Position numbers and translations under genes: made by a program. Shown in pieces: positions 27,186-39,180 of a DNA stretch of 45,983 nt; position 1 is the stretch's first letter; each line of letters starts with the position of its first letter. The DNA is from Oscillospiraceae bacterium (GTDB lineage: Bacteria; Bacillota; Clostridia; Oscillospirales; Ruminococcaceae): NCBI GenBank assembly GCA_017521325.1, contig JAFXCV010000011.1, forward strand, positions 1 to 45,983, read 5' to 3'. Under the pieces are notes generated by a model. The model saw only the letters and a list, made by a program, of their open reading frames with translations, was not told the DNA's origin and searched no databases.

Positions 27186-28538
27186 TCACACGCAGCCCTG
27201 AGCCTTCATTGCTTCAGCAACCTTCAGGAAGCCTGCAATGTTTGCACCTGCAACGAGGTCATTTTCCATGCCGTATTCAGCCGCAGCATCAACGGAGGAC
27301 TTGAAGATGTTCTTCATGATGCCCTTGAGCTTCTCGTCAACCTCTTCAGCTGTCCAGTTGTAACGCATGGAGTTCTGGGACATTTCCAGACCGGAAACTG
27401 CTACGCCGCCTGCGTTAACTGCCTTGGAGGGAGCAACGATTACGCCGTTAGCCTTCAGGTATGCAACAGCCTCGTTTGTAGTCGGCATGTTGGAAACTTC
27501 TACATAATACTTGATGCCGTTTGCAACGATCTTTTCAGCTTCAGCCATGCCAACTTCGTTCTGTGTTGCGCAGGGCATGATGATGTCAACCTTAGTGCCC
27601 CACGGCTTTTCACCTGCAAAGAACGGTACGCCGAACTTGTCTGCGTAGTCCTGAACACGGTTGCGGCAGGATGCTCTCATCTCGAGCAGGAAGTTTACCT
27701 TCTCCTCTGTGCTGATACCGTCTTCATCATAGATGTAACCGTCGGGACCGGAAATGGTAACAACCTTACCGCCCAGCTCGTTTACCTTCTTAATAGTACC
27801 CCAAGCTACGTTGCCGAAACCGGATACTGCAAAGGTCTTGCCCTTGATGGAATCACCGAAGTGCTCCAGCATTTCTACTGTATAGTAAACAGCGCCGTAA
27901 CCGGTAGCCTCCGGACGGATCAGAGAACCGCCGTACTGCATGCCCTTACCTGTCAGAACGCCTGTAAATTCATTTGCCAGTCTCTTATACTGACCGAACA
28001 GGTAGCCGATCTCTCTTGCGCCAACGCCGATGTCACCAGCCGGAACGTCGAGGTTCGGGCCAATGTGACGGAACAGCTCTGTCATGAAGCTCTGGCAGAA
28101 ACGCATTACTTCTGCATCGGACTTACCCTGCGGATCAAAGTCGGAACCGCCCTTGCCGCCGCCCATGGGCAGGGATGTCAGGGAGTTCTTGAAAATCTGC
28201 TCAAAGCCCAGGAACTTGATGATACCGCTGTATACGTTGGGAGCGAATCTCAGACCGCCCTTGTACGGACCGATTGCGGAGTTGAACTGTACACGGAAAC
28301 CACGGTTTACCTGTACCTTGCCGTTATCGTCTACCCACGGAACACGGAATGTGATCTGACGCTCCGGCTCTACGATTCTCTCAAGAACGCCTGCCTCTAC
28401 AAGGTCAGGTCTCTTTTCTACAACTGCCTCCAGAGATTCCAGGACCTCTGTTACTGTCTGAATAAACTCAGGCTCGCCCTGATTTCTCTTCTCAACTCTT
28501 GCAAGCAGATCTACCAAATACTGATTCTTTAACGCCAT
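27186..28538 (-). CDS. gdhA: Glutamate dehydrogenase (hexameric, probably NADP-dependent)
   Basis: A 450-residue family I glutamate dehydrogenase that makes glutamate from 2-oxoglutarate and ammonium, the main ammonium-assimilation route in many rumen bacteria. The catalytic lysine motif is PMGGGKGGSDFDP, the substrate-site block is DVPAGDIGVGAREIGYLFG, and the Rossmann dinucleotide motif is SGFGNVAWG. Length and closing sequence fit the 450-residue class. The ATG has a GGAGG site, and a promoter with perfect hexamers lies 69 bp upstream. Cofactor choice is by family custom, not proved here. Confidence 0.95.
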   Translation of the reverse strand: MALKNQYLVDLLARVEKRNQGEPEFIQTVTEVLESLEAVVEKRPDLVEAGVLERIVEPERQITFRVPWVDDNGKVQVNRGFRVQFNSAIGPYKGGLRFAPNVYSGIIKFLGFEQIFKNSLTSLPMGGGKGGSDFDPQGKSDAEVMRFCQSFMTELFRHIGPNLDVPAGDIGVGAREIGYLFGQYKRLANEFTGVLTGKGMQYGGSLIRPEATGYGAVYYTVEMLEHFGDSIKGKTFAVSGFGNVAWGTIKKVNELGGKVVTISGPDGYIYDEDGISTEEKVNFLLEMRASCRNRVQDYADKFGVPFFAGEKPWGTKVDIIMPCATQNEVGMAEAEKIVANGIKYYVEVSNMPTTNEAVAYLKANGVIVAPSKAVNAGGVAVSGLEMSQNSMRYNWTAEEVDEKLKGIMKNIFKSSVDAAAEYGMENDLVAGANIAGFLKVAEAMKAQGCV

Positions 28539-28606
28539 TGTTAAAAAACCTCCTCAATCAAAATTCCGTACACGGCATACAACTGTACTCGCTGTGCGGT
28601 ACACTT

Positions 28607-28636
28607 ATTATACCACTCTTTTATAAAATTTGTCAA
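28607..28636 (-). promoter_or_regulatory. Promoter of gdhA
   Basis: On the minus strand TTGACA (28636-28631), 18-bp spacer, TATAAT (28612-28607). Both hexamers are perfect, so strong expression is expected. Confidence 0.8.
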
Positions 28637-28770
28637 GTGGTATTTCGCAATTTTCACCGCATTTTTTTGTTTCCAAAGCAATTACGGCATTTTCGCATAG
28701 TTTTGGCGTGTTAAAGCGTTGATTTTTATTCATTACGACGAAGCGGGACTGTATCCTGTGTCTGCCCCGC

Positions 28771-28799
28771 AAAAAACTCCCCACAAGCCGTGGGGAGTT
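28771..28799 (-). terminator. Terminator of the ATP synthase operon
   Basis: AACTCCCCAC (28775-28784) pairs with GTGGGGAGTT (28790-28799); on the minus strand it runs into six T's, seven bases after the atpC stop codon. Confidence 0.88.
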
Positions 28800-28805
28800 C
28801 TCTTG

Positions 28806-29228
28806 TTATATCAGAGTTTTCGAATAATTGCTCGAAACACGCAGACGGTTCAAGGCTCTCTGGAGCTTGAGGTTTGCACGCTGGTGGCGGTCAGGTTCAT
28901 CCTTGTATGCTTCAAGCTTTGCGAGCGCATCCTGACGGGAACGCTCCGCCCAGTCCGCATCAATCTCCTCCGCCCATTCGGCAGCGGTCGTGATGATGGT
29001 AGTCCTATCATCCGAAACCTTCATCGCACCGCCTGCAACGGCAGCGGTTCTGGTTTCACCGTTTTCGAGCTTGATCGTCAGCGCACCGGTTTTCAGAATG
29101 GCAGCATAGCGGGTATGATCCGCCAGAATGCCGACATCCCCCTCGGTCGTGCGTGCGGTCAGCTGCACCACCTGTCCCTCAAAAAGGGTCTTATCAGGCG
29201 TGATGATCTGCAGAAGAAAGGTTTTCAT
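28806..29228 (-). CDS. atpC: ATP synthase F1 epsilon subunit
   Basis: A 140-residue epsilon subunit, the rotor-stalk protein that couples the gamma shaft to the c ring and can inhibit ATP hydrolysis. The N-terminal beta-barrel (FLLQIITPDKTLFEGQVVQLTARTTEGDVGILADHTRYAAIL) is typical, followed by a two-helix C-terminal domain rich in Ala/Arg/Glu. Last gene of the operon, 18 bp after atpD, with a terminator straight after it. Confidence 0.95.
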   Translation of the reverse strand: MKTFLLQIITPDKTLFEGQVVQLTARTTEGDVGILADHTRYAAILKTGALTIKLENGETRTAAVAGGAMKVSDDRTTIITTAAEWAEEIDADWAERSRQDALAKLEAYKDEPDRHQRANLKLQRALNRLRVSSNYSKTLI

Positions 29229-29246
29229 GCTACTCCCCTCCTGCCG

Positions 29247-30833
<1,587 letters not shown>

Positions 30834-31700
30834 CTACCCCTGCGCATTCGCTCCACCAACGATTTCTGTCAGTTCCTGCGTAATTGCAGACTGTCTTGCA
30901 CGGTTGTAAAGCAGCGACAGATTGTCGATCATTTCCTCCGCATTATCCGTTGCATTTTCCATTGCCGTGCGTCTTGCCGCCTGCTCGGAGGCAAAGGATT
31001 CAACAATACCGCAGTAGATCAGACCTGCCACATACTGCGGAACGAGCTGATCGAACACGACTTCCGGTGAAGGCTCATATTCCACGGCACGGTTTTTCGG
31101 CTGGCTGTCTGCAAGGTTTTTCAGCGGAATCACGCTGATCTGATGTGCTTCCTGCATAATGGGAGAAATATAATCTGTATAAAACAGCTCCACGCTCTGC
31201 AGGGATTCATGGCGGCGGTAGGTATCCAGCACCAGCTCTGCCATTTCCATGGCAAGGTAAATATTGGCATGCTCCGCAATATGGTCATAAGTTTTCAGCA
31301 CCTTGACATCACGGCGTGCAAAATAATCCACAGCCTTCTGACCGATGGGCATGACCACGGGATTTCCTCCCTGCGCCTTGACCTCGTCGATTCTTGCCTG
31401 TGCCATTTTCAGCACATTGGAATTAAAGCCGCCTGCAAGTCCCCTGTCGCCTGCAATGACGATCAGCAGCACGGCAGTTTTATCGCTGCGCTTATGCACA
31501 AAAACGGAATTGAAGTAGGGATCCTCCGCAGCAATATCCGCCATCAGCCCGTAGGTCGCATTGAAGAACGGCTGTGCGGTTTCCGCACGCTCCTTGGCGT
31601 GTCGGAACTTGGAGGACGCCACAAGCTCCATTGCCTTGGTGATCTGCATGGTGCTTTCCACACTATGGATGCGTCGCTTGATATCTTTCAGATTCGGCAT
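30834..31700 (-). CDS. atpG: ATP synthase F1 gamma subunit
   Basis: A 288-residue gamma subunit forming the central rotating shaft. Both coiled-coil ends are recognisable: N-terminal IKRRIHSVESTMQITKAMELVASSK and C-terminal RRTAMENATDNAEEMIDNL..YNRARQSAITQELTEIVGGA. The middle holds GDRGLAGGFNSN. The start has a GGGAG site and lies 12 bp after atpA. Confidence 0.96.
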   Translation of the reverse strand: MPNLKDIKRRIHSVESTMQITKAMELVASSKFRHAKERAETAQPFFNATYGLMADIAAEDPYFNSVFVHKRSDKTAVLLIVIAGDRGLAGGFNSNVLKMAQARIDEVKAQGGNPVVMPIGQKAVDYFARRDVKVLKTYDHIAEHANIYLAMEMAELVLDTYRRHESLQSVELFYTDYISPIMQEAHQISVIPLKNLADSQPKNRAVEYEPSPEVVFDQLVPQYVAGLIYCGIVESFASEQAARRTAMENATDNAEEMIDNLSLLYNRARQSAITQELTEIVGGANAQG

Positions 31701-31712
31701 AGTCTACTCCCA

Positions 31713-33263
<1,551 letters not shown>

Positions 33264-33797
33264 TTATATTTTTTTCAGATTGTCGGACATTTCCTTTACT
33301 CTTGTACGCAGGGAATTATCCATTCTGGTATCCCCGTACTGCACGATCATACCGCCGAGAAGGGACGCATCCACGGACTCGACAAGTCTGATCTTCTTTG
33401 CAAGCTTTGCCGCAAGCTTTGCACTCAGCGCATCACGCTGCTGCACTGTCAGCGGCTGTGCCGATGTGACAAAGACCTCGGCAATCGAGAACAGTTCATA
33501 ATACATCGCATTGAACGCTTCACGGATCTGCCCGATGCGGTTGATCCTGTGCTTTTCGACGAGCAGGCAGAGAAAATTCTCCGTGATGCCTGCCTCGTTT
33601 CCGATGACACTGCGCAGGATTTCGACACGCTCCGGCGCACCGATATCCGGCACGGACAAAAGCGACATAAAATCGGGATGCTCTGCAAACATATCCGCAG
33701 CCGCATTGAGCTGCTCATACACAGTTTCTTCGCAATGCTCCTCCTGTGAGAGCCGCAGGAGCGCCTCGGCATACACCTTACCTACTGTCTGTGTCAT
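33264..33797 (-). CDS. atpH: ATP synthase F1 delta subunit
   Basis: A 177-residue delta (OSCP) subunit that ties the peripheral stalk to the top of F1. It has the N-terminal helical bundle (VGKVYAEALLRLSQEEHCEETVYEQL) and the C-terminal domain closing with GGMIVQYGDTRMDNSLRTRVKEM, a clear family signature. Its ATG overlaps the atpF stop by 4 bp (ATGA), showing translational coupling. Confidence 0.94.
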   Translation of the reverse strand: MTQTVGKVYAEALLRLSQEEHCEETVYEQLNAAADMFAEHPDFMSLLSVPDIGAPERVEILRSVIGNEAGITENFLCLLVEKHRINRIGQIREAFNAMYYELFSIAEVFVTSAQPLTVQQRDALSAKLAAKLAKKIRLVESVDASLLGGMIVQYGDTRMDNSLRTRVKEMSDNLKKI

Positions 33798-34288
33798 GCC
33801 TCTTCACCCATTTCATCAAGAAATTCGTCGATCAGACGGTTGTGGTCTTCACCGGAAATTTCTTTTTCCATAATTTTCTGTGCCAGCTCCAATGCAAGAC
33901 CGGAAATCTCGCCCTGCAGCTCACCCTTTGCCTGTGCCATATCACGGGCAATGTCACGATCCGCCTTTTCACGGACTGCAAGCGCCTCACGGCGTGCATC
34001 CTCAACGATGGCATCGCCCTTTGCCTGTGCCTGCTTTTCGGCACGGCTGATGATGCGTGCGGTTTCGTCCTTGGCGTCCGCCATGAGCTTTGCATACTGC
34101 TCCTTGTCCGCATTTGCAGCATTCTGTGCATCATCGGCAGCCGCATATGTTGCCGCAAGCTCCGCCTGACGCTGTTCGAGGATGCCATCGACTCTCTTGA
34201 ACAGGAAGTGCTTGAATGCGAGGAAGATCAGCAGGGTATTGATCAGGGTAAAGAGAATGGTGCCGACATCAATTGACAAAAAATCCAA
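33794..34288 (-). CDS. atpF: ATP synthase Fo b subunit
   Basis: A 164-residue b subunit: one N-terminal membrane helix (about residues 6-26) and a long charged coiled coil that forms the peripheral stalk. The only start that fits is a TTG at 34288 with GGAGG 9 bp before it; a stop codon lies two codons upstream in frame. It follows atpE by about 24 bp and overlaps atpH. Confidence 0.93.
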   Translation of the reverse strand: MDFLSIDVGTILFTLINTLLIFLAFKHFLFKRVDGILEQRQAELAATYAAADDAQNAANADKEQYAKLMADAKDETARIISRAEKQAQAKGDAIVEDARREALAVREKADRDIARDMAQAKGELQGEISGLALELAQKIMEKEISGEDHNRLIDEFLDEMGEEA

Positions 34289-34312
34289 ATCTCAGTTCCT
34301 CCAATTATACAA

Positions 34313-34573
<261 letters not shown>

Positions 34574-34632
34574 TTACCTCCAAGTAAATTTTGACTATTA
34601 TATTGAACCGCAAAGCGGTTTTTAACGGTTGA

Positions 34633-35376
34633 TCAATCAGCTTCTGCGGCATTCGCCACGTTTACCATGGTCAGCATGATGAAGATAAATGCCTGCATAA
34701 AGCTGCTGAACAGATCGAAATACAGTGACAGCACAGCAGGAATACCGATCGTCATAAACGCCACGCCGATTGCCTTTGTGATGGATGTCAGAGCATAATA
34801 AACAAGACCGGAAATGATCATGCCGCTTGCGATATTGCCGAAATGACGGATACTCATGGACACCGGCAGTGAAACTTCACTGAGGACATTCATCGGCAGC
34901 ATGACAAACACGGGCGATGCATAGCCCTTGAGATAACCCCACAGACCATTTGTGCGCAGCTTTGTGGCATGCACCCAGATGAATGTGATGAGCGCCCAAG
35001 AAAGCACCACGCTGAAATCCGCTGTTACGGAACGCAGACCGAAAAGACTGATTAGACTTCCCAGAATGGAGAACGTAAACAGCGCCCCGATATACGGTGC
35101 AAATTTACGGTTTCCCTTGCCCATGGTATCATCCACGAGATTGTAGACCGTCTGGACTGCCCATTCGGCAAGCACCTGCCGTTTGGAAATATTCTTGGTT
35201 TTCATATCCTTCGTCAGCCACAGCAGCAGCAGCGTCACGCCTGCAATGATGATCCAGCTGAGCAGGATACTCTCCGTAAAATTGATGGTAATGCCAAACA
35301 CCTCAAAAGACGCAATGATTTTGGGACCTGTGACGTTGATTTCCGTCGTGCCCTTAAAAAAATCACTGAAATGCAA
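34633..35376 (-). CDS. atpB: ATP synthase Fo a subunit
   Basis: A 247-residue membrane stator that guides ions to and from the c ring. The essential arginine is Arg 177 in SMSIRHFGN, followed by the conserved helix GMIISGLVYYAL. Five or six membrane helices are visible. The start is a TTG at 35376 with AAGGAGG 10 bp before it; the next in-frame codons upstream include a stop. It lies between atpI and atpE, as usual. Confidence 0.95.
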   Translation of the reverse strand: MHFSDFFKGTTEINVTGPKIIASFEVFGITINFTESILLSWIIIAGVTLLLLWLTKDMKTKNISKRQVLAEWAVQTVYNLVDDTMGKGNRKFAPYIGALFTFSILGSLISLFGLRSVTADFSVVLSWALITFIWVHATKLRTNGLWGYLKGYASPVFVMLPMNVLSEVSLPVSMSIRHFGNIASGMIISGLVYYALTSITKAIGVAFMTIGIPAVLSLYFDLFSSFMQAFIFIMLTMVNVANAAEAD

Positions 35377-35411
35377 GGCTCACACACCTCCTTATATTCT
35401 CATAATATATG

Positions 35412-35774
35412 TCACCGTTTCTTCTCTTTTTTAAATGAGAGAAGCCCGAATAGGAGCCTCGGATAGAGAAACGGCAGAATCACTGCCAATGCACATGCAT
35501 GTCCGATCGCCATCCCGACGGCGATCACGCCGCAGGAAATTCCGCAGCGCAGCAGATAGCCGCCGAAATCCCTTGTTCTGCCGTGGTACACGGCATTGCA
35601 GATGCTCCGGCTGAGCAGCCAGAGATTGCAGAGCATGCCCGCACTCCCCAGAAGAAGTCCAAGCGGCACGGCAAATCCGATGCCGACAAGCAACAAGGAA
35701 CACAGCCACACGAGGACATCCAGCGCCAGTGTACCGACTGCGGCAAACCGCAGTTCCTTATGCAATGTTTCCAG
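35412..35774 (-). CDS. atpI: ATP synthase subunit I-like membrane protein
   Basis: A short membrane protein (about 117-120 residues, four hydrophobic segments) in the first position of the operon, where AtpI is found. AtpI helps assemble the c ring and may carry Mg2+; sequence conservation is low, so the call rests mostly on place, size and topology. The start is unclear: TTG at 35765, or a CTG at 35774 that is better spaced from the GGGAGG site (8 bp). It ends in a Lys-rich cytosolic tail. Confidence 0.7.
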   Translation of the reverse strand: METLHKELRFAAVGTLALDVLVWLCSLLLVGIGFAVPLGLLLGSAGMLCNLWLLSRSICNAVYHGRTRDFGGYLLRCGISCGVIAVGMAIGHACALAVILPFLYPRLLFGLLSFKKEKKR

Positions 35775-35810
35775 TTGCTTCGCCTCCCTTGTAAAAACCC
35801 TTTAAAATTT

Positions 35811-35839
35811 ATTATAACACATTTTAAAGCGATATGCAA
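35811..35839 (-). promoter_or_regulatory. Promoter of the ATP synthase operon
   Basis: On the minus strand TTGCAT (35839-35834), 17-bp spacer, TATAAT (35816-35811), about 40-50 bp before atpI. Confidence 0.7.
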
Positions 35840-35936
35840 GGGGATTTCACAAATTTTGTAAATCGTATAAAATTGCCGAAAATCCGTGATTTCCTTGTCG
35901 AGTTTCAAACTTTCCGGATTTTTTTTGAAAAAACGC

Positions 35937-35965
35937 TTGACAAACCATCCTCACTGTGCTATAAT
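35937..35965 (+). promoter_or_regulatory. Promoter of tRNA-Thr
   Basis: TTGACA at 35937-35942 and TATAAT at 35960-35965, exactly 17 bp apart, about 10 bp before the tRNA. Confidence 0.88.
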
Positions 35966-35975
35966 TGATAAGGTT

Positions 35976-36051
35976 GCTGATGTGGCACAGGTGGTAGCGC
36001 AACGCCTTGGTAAGGCGTAGGTCACCGGTTCAAATCCGGTCATCAGCTCCA
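35976..36051 (+). tRNA. tRNA-Thr (anticodon GGT), integration target
   Basis: A 76-base cloverleaf with encoded CCA. The acceptor GCTGATG pairs with CATCAGC; the anticodon arm ACGCC-TTGGTAA-GGCGT gives GGT; the T arm is CCGGTTCAAATCCGG. Its last 45 bases are the attachment core of the element that follows; the gene is restored intact by the insertion. Confidence 0.96.
36007..36051 (+). repeat. attL core: 3' part of tRNA-Thr
   Basis: 45 bases from the anticodon loop to the CCA end, identical base for base to 45370-45414. The bases just outside differ on both sides. Confidence 0.93.
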
Positions 36052-36064
36052 ATAAAACATTGGA

Positions 36065-36102
36065 AAATGGGCGTTTTCTCAAATCGAGAGAACGCCCATT
36101 GA
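36065..36102 (+). terminator. Hairpin downstream of tRNA-Thr
   Basis: ATGGGCGTT and AACGCCCAT with an inner TCTC/GAGA form a long stem, then ATTGACTTTT. It likely ends the tRNA transcript after the insertion. Confidence 0.6.
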
Positions 36103-36117
36103 CTTTTATGTATGGGT

Positions 36118-36139
36118 TGAGGACAATATGAGGACAATA
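36118..36139 (+). repeat. Arm-type direct repeat near attL
   Basis: Two abutting copies of TGAGGACAATA (36118-36128, 36129-36139). The same pair, with one change, stands at 45242-45263 near attR. The placing at both ends suggests integrase arm-binding sites. Confidence 0.75.
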
Positions 36140-36208
36140 TTCCTATAAAAAGCAGTAAAAACATACAAGAAGATACAAGAGGCTTTCCGTTTTTCGGAAG
36201 GTCTTTTT

Positions 36209-37447
36209 TTATGCCTGTTTTTCTTCCCTCCGGTATTCCGTCCGGGTGATCAGCATACTGTCCAGAACCTCCGCCGCCTGTTCATCCGCTTCCTGAATGC
36301 AGTGCAGGTATTTGTTTGTTGTGGAAATGTCGCCATGTCCGAGCCGTGCCTGTACCTGTTTGAGGTTTACACCGCCATACAAGAGCAGGGTTGCCGATGT
36401 GTGACGTAGCGAATGGAATTTCCGGTGCTTCAGCCCGTGCCGCTTTAGGAACTTCGAAAACTGCTTTGTTGGTGTCTGGGGATTCAGGATCTCTCCGTTC
36501 CATTGTGTGAACAGCCATTCCTCCCCGATCCACTGACTGCCGAGCAGCTCCGCTTGACGTTGTTTCTCTTCACGGAGCATCATGACAAGCTGGATGCAGT
36601 GCCGGTTAATTGATACGGTACGCACTTCATAATCTTTCGGTGGCTTCACGGCGATAGGCTGCCCAGAGATCTTATAAGCAGATCGCTCAATGGTAACCTT
36701 GCCGCTGCCATAGTCGAAATCACTGAATTTCAGTCCGACCAGCTCCCCACAGCGTGCGCCGGTCATAATGGCAAGCTGTACAAGCACCTGAAACTGCAGC
36801 TCCTCATCCTCCAGACATTGTAGCATCTCCGCCGCCTCCTGCTTGCTGAAAATCTCGATCTTTGGAGCCGTTACCTTCTGCAGGGTGAGCTTTTCGGCGG
36901 CTGCAGGGTTCGAGGGAATCAGATCGAGCTTGACCGCCTGTTTCAGAATGGACTGCAGGACGGTCAGTTTCCGGCGGATGGTAGCCTGTGATAGTTTCGG
37001 GTTCTCTGTGTCAATCGTGCCGTCCTTCTTCTGCCGGACATCTCCCTGCAGGTACTGGATGAATTGCTGAACGTGTGCTGGTTTCAGCTCCGTCAGCTTG
37101 ATATGACCGAGCAGAGGAATCAGCAGCTTCTCAATGGTGCGTGAATAGTCCGCCCAGATACGAGGAGCAAGCACATCCTTTTTGATTTCCAGGTACATCG
37201 GGCAGAAATCGGCAAACTTCATATTATGGTTGACGGTGATCATACCATTTCTGCATTTTTCCTCGAAAAGGACAACCTGTTCATTCAATGCCTTTTCAAG
37301 CTGTTTCGGGGTAAGCTTTCTATCCGGTTTCCATGTCATTTCATAGGGGCGGAGCTGTTTCCCGGCAGTGTCATACCCTCTGGAAACTCTGATGCGGTAG
37401 GAAATGATTTCGCCTTGTTTATTCCGTCTGGGGGTTATGTTTGCCAT
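36209..37447 (-). CDS. int: Tyrosine recombinase / integrase of the element
   Basis: A 412-residue phage-type integrase that recombines the tRNA-Thr site with the element's circular form. Order: an N-terminal arm-binding domain (about 1-60), an SAM-like core-binding domain (about 75-180), and a catalytic domain (about 200-400). Catalytic residues are visible: Arg in TGARCGEL, a Lys in the beta-hairpin, His-Leu-Arg-His in HSLRHTSAT, a His in LGHGD and the nucleophile Tyr in TTNKYLH. Its start has a GAGAGGTG site and overlaps the 3' end of the XRE gene by 29 bp, so repressor and integrase are probably co-transcribed. It ends about 160 bp from the attL core. Confidence 0.95.
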   Translation of the reverse strand: MANITPRRNKQGEIISYRIRVSRGYDTAGKQLRPYEMTWKPDRKLTPKQLEKALNEQVVLFEEKCRNGMITVNHNMKFADFCPMYLEIKKDVLAPRIWADYSRTIEKLLIPLLGHIKLTELKPAHVQQFIQYLQGDVRQKKDGTIDTENPKLSQATIRRKLTVLQSILKQAVKLDLIPSNPAAAEKLTLQKVTAPKIEIFSKQEAAEMLQCLEDEELQFQVLVQLAIMTGARCGELVGLKFSDFDYGSGKVTIERSAYKISGQPIAVKPPKDYEVRTVSINRHCIQLVMMLREEKQRQAELLGSQWIGEEWLFTQWNGEILNPQTPTKQFSKFLKRHGLKHRKFHSLRHTSATLLLYGGVNLKQVQARLGHGDISTTNKYLHCIQEADEQAAEVLDSMLITRTEYRREEKQA

Positions 37448-38087
37448 TGTTCACACCTCTCATATAAAATTCAAAATCGCTTACCTTTAGATGCAGATAA
37501 CTGGGGTCTAATCCCGTTATTTCTTTAATTAAGCAATTACAGAGATATTGAAATGATTCTTCAGTGATGTATTTTGAAAATGCATATTCCTTTCCCCAGT
37601 TATATTCGATTTCACTCTTAATGTCGAGGTTTTCAGTACAGTAAGTCAGCTTATATGCATCAGCTACATGTATTAATTCAACTATATTTTCAAGCATAGC
37701 ACGAAACATAGGGTGTTCAAAAGTTCTATTATAAATTGCCTTCTTCGTGAAATCACCTTGCCCTCCTGTGAGGTCTCGGCTTAAAAATAACGATAAATTA
37801 TCAAGTGCTCCCTCACTTAATCCCGTCACCTTGCAAGCTGTTTGCACATCTGCTTCTACCGAAGCAACGTCAGACAGTCCCAGCAGATAATCTGCTGATA
37901 CATTGAAATGCTTTGCAAGTGCAATAATGTGCTCTCTCTTCAGATCCCTAGCACCGATCTCCCAGCGTGCGACTGTTTCACGGTTAGCAACCCGCAGAGC
38001 TGCTGCAAGCTGTTCCTGATTCTCTCCTGCCTTTTCTCGCAGTTCTTTGATAATCCGCCCTGTATACTTCATATCGGGTGTTTCCAT
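37419..38087 (-). CDS. XRE-family repressor of the element
   Basis: A 222-residue regulator with an N-terminal helix-turn-helix of the Cro/C1 type (IIKELREKAGENQEQLAAALRVANRETVARWEIGARDLKREHIIALAKHFNVSADYLLGLSD), followed by a C-terminal domain of about 140 residues that I do not recognise and that could sense a signal or mediate pairing. The ATG at 38087 has a GGAGG site; the frame to 38219 runs through the promoter and is rejected. It faces a divergent operon starting at 38278 and likely controls both directions through the TGTGCCG dyads between them. Confidence 0.85.
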   Translation of the reverse strand: METPDMKYTGRIIKELREKAGENQEQLAAALRVANRETVARWEIGARDLKREHIIALAKHFNVSADYLLGLSDVASVEADVQTACKVTGLSEGALDNLSLFLSRDLTGGQGDFTKKAIYNRTFEHPMFRAMLENIVELIHVADAYKLTYCTENLDIKSEIEYNWGKEYAFSKYITEESFQYLCNCLIKEITGLDPSYLHLKVSDFEFYMRGVNNGKHNPQTE

Positions 38088-38101
38088 GATTGACCTCCAT
38101 C

Positions 38102-38252
38102 TGTGCCGAAAGCGACACAACCAAAAATAATTGTACCAAAGCACTTGACAAGTAGTTATGATGATGATGATATAATTAGGATGTGGCACAAACAAAGTTT
38201 TATGTGCCGTATCCGTCACTTACATCATACCATATTATGATGATGATGTCAA
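38102..38252. promoter_or_regulatory. Divergent promoter-operator region of the element
   Basis: Leftward promoter: TTGACA (38252-38247 on minus), 17-bp spacer, TATGAT (38229-38224). Rightward: TTGACA (38145-38150) with TATAAT (38171-38176), whose 20-bp spacer is long. Two ATGATGATGAT tracts face each other. The motif TGTGCCG occurs at 38102, as TGGCACA at 38184 and again near 38212; at 38102 it forms the dyad TGTGCCG-AAAG-CGACACA. These are good candidates for XRE operators. The long rightward spacer may require an activator. Confidence 0.6.
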
Positions 38253-38277
38253 GTAAAATTTTAGGAGGCATGAATTT

Positions 38278-38469
38278 ATGGCAAATCAGGACGTAAGACA
38301 GTACGCAAAGGAAAAGGGCGTGCAACTCTGGAAGTGTGCGGCAGCTATGAACATTTCCGAACCCACCATGACCCGCAGACTTCGTACGGAGCTGACAGAG
38401 CAGGCAAAGCAGGAGCTGATCAGCATCATTGACAAGCTGAGCGAACCTACAACCACAAACCAGAATTAA
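38278..38469 (+). CDS. Small helix-turn-helix protein
   Basis: A 63-residue protein with AGGAGG 9 bp before the ATG. The sequence QYAKEKGVQLWKCAAAMNISEPTMTRRLRTELTEQAKQELISIIDKL reads as a compact DNA-binding domain resembling phage Cro-like proteins. It is the first gene of the rightward operon, opposite the XRE repressor, the place of a Cro-type switch protein. Function is inferred from position and the helix-turn-helix pattern. Confidence 0.65.
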   Translation: MANQDVRQYAKEKGVQLWKCAAAMNISEPTMTRRLRTELTEQAKQELISIIDKLSEPTTTNQN

Positions 38470-38482
38470 GGAGGAACACACA

Positions 38483-38785
38483 ATGATTTACATGAAAAAG
38501 AATGGACAGGAAACACCCGTCACGGATCTGCAGATGTTCTGCAAGTGCCCTGAATGCGGTGCAGAGATTGCAATGAATGGCGGGGAGCTGTTAAAACTTG
38601 CACTGGATTTCGAGGAAGGCTTTGATTTTGACAGCAGCTCCCTTTTCTGCGATTCATGCACGATGGAACGTACCCGTATCCGTGAACAGCTTCACAATGT
38701 GCAGACTGCGATTGACAAAATGCCGCTGAGAGAAGCTGCACAGCTTGTTGAATCGCTGAAACCGTACTGCCATGAACAGGCATAA
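38483..38785 (+). CDS. Small zinc-ribbon-like protein, unknown role
   Basis: A 100-residue protein with AAGGAGG before its ATG, 13 bp after the preceding gene. Two Cys pairs, CPEC (near residue 19) and CDSC (near residue 55), could bind one zinc ion; an acidic stretch (LDFEEGFDFDSSS) separates them. The C-terminal half is helical and charged. I do not recognise the family. Zinc-ribbon proteins of this size on mobile elements are often nucleic-acid binding. Confidence 0.6.
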   Translation: MIYMKKNGQETPVTDLQMFCKCPECGAEIAMNGGELLKLALDFEEGFDFDSSSLFCDSCTMERTRIREQLHNVQTAIDKMPLREAAQLVESLKPYCHEQA

Positions 38786-38855
38786 AGAAAAACGCCCACC
38801 GGCGGCAACCAGTGAGCGTTAATGAAAACATGAACCAACAGCAATTATGAATCAT

Positions 38856-38891
38856 GTTCAGCTCCTATTATATCATATTTTGGAGCTGAAC
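38856..38891. repeat. Inverted repeat with GAGCTGAAC motif
   Basis: GTTCAGCTCC (38856-38865) and its exact complement GGAGCTGAAC (38882-38891) enclose an AT-rich centre (TATTATATCATATTTT). Variants of GAGCTGAACAGCTC recur at 40725, 42249, 45061 and 45202 in this element. Confidence 0.7.
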
Positions 38892-38914
38892 GCAACCCCC
38901 GAAGGAGGGATTTT

Positions 38915-39166
38915 ATGCAGATTACAGTAAATAAGCCGCCGCTGATGCTGGGCATTCGAGAAGCTGCACAGCGTTTCGGGATTTCACAGCATTACTGCAG
39001 GCAGCTTGCCCTGTCTGGCACGGTGAAGGCGGTCAGGGTTGGCAGAGGTAAGATTTTGGTAAACTGTGACAGCATGGCAGCATTCTTCGACAGTGCCACA
39101 ATTCCGGATCAAAAAAACATAGCAGCTTCTCCGTCCGGTATTCAGCCGATTCCGGTGAAGATCTGA
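38915..39166 (+). CDS. Excisionase-like helix-turn-helix protein
   Basis: An 83-residue protein with a GAAGGAGGG site. The N-terminal 60 residues (LGIREAAQRFGISQHYCRQLALSGTVKAVRVGRGKILVNCDSMAAFF) fit the MerR-like winged helix of excisionases and the 'DNA-binding domain, excisionase family': helix-turn-helix, then a wing with RVGRGKILVN. On an integrated element with a tyrosine integrase the expected job is to bend the att sites for excision. It lies apart from int and in the opposite orientation, so excision would follow activation of the rightward operon. Confidence 0.72.
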   Translation: MQITVNKPPLMLGIREAAQRFGISQHYCRQLALSGTVKAVRVGRGKILVNCDSMAAFFDSATIPDQKNIAASPSGIQPIPVKI

Positions 39167-39180
39167 GAGGCGGTGCCAAC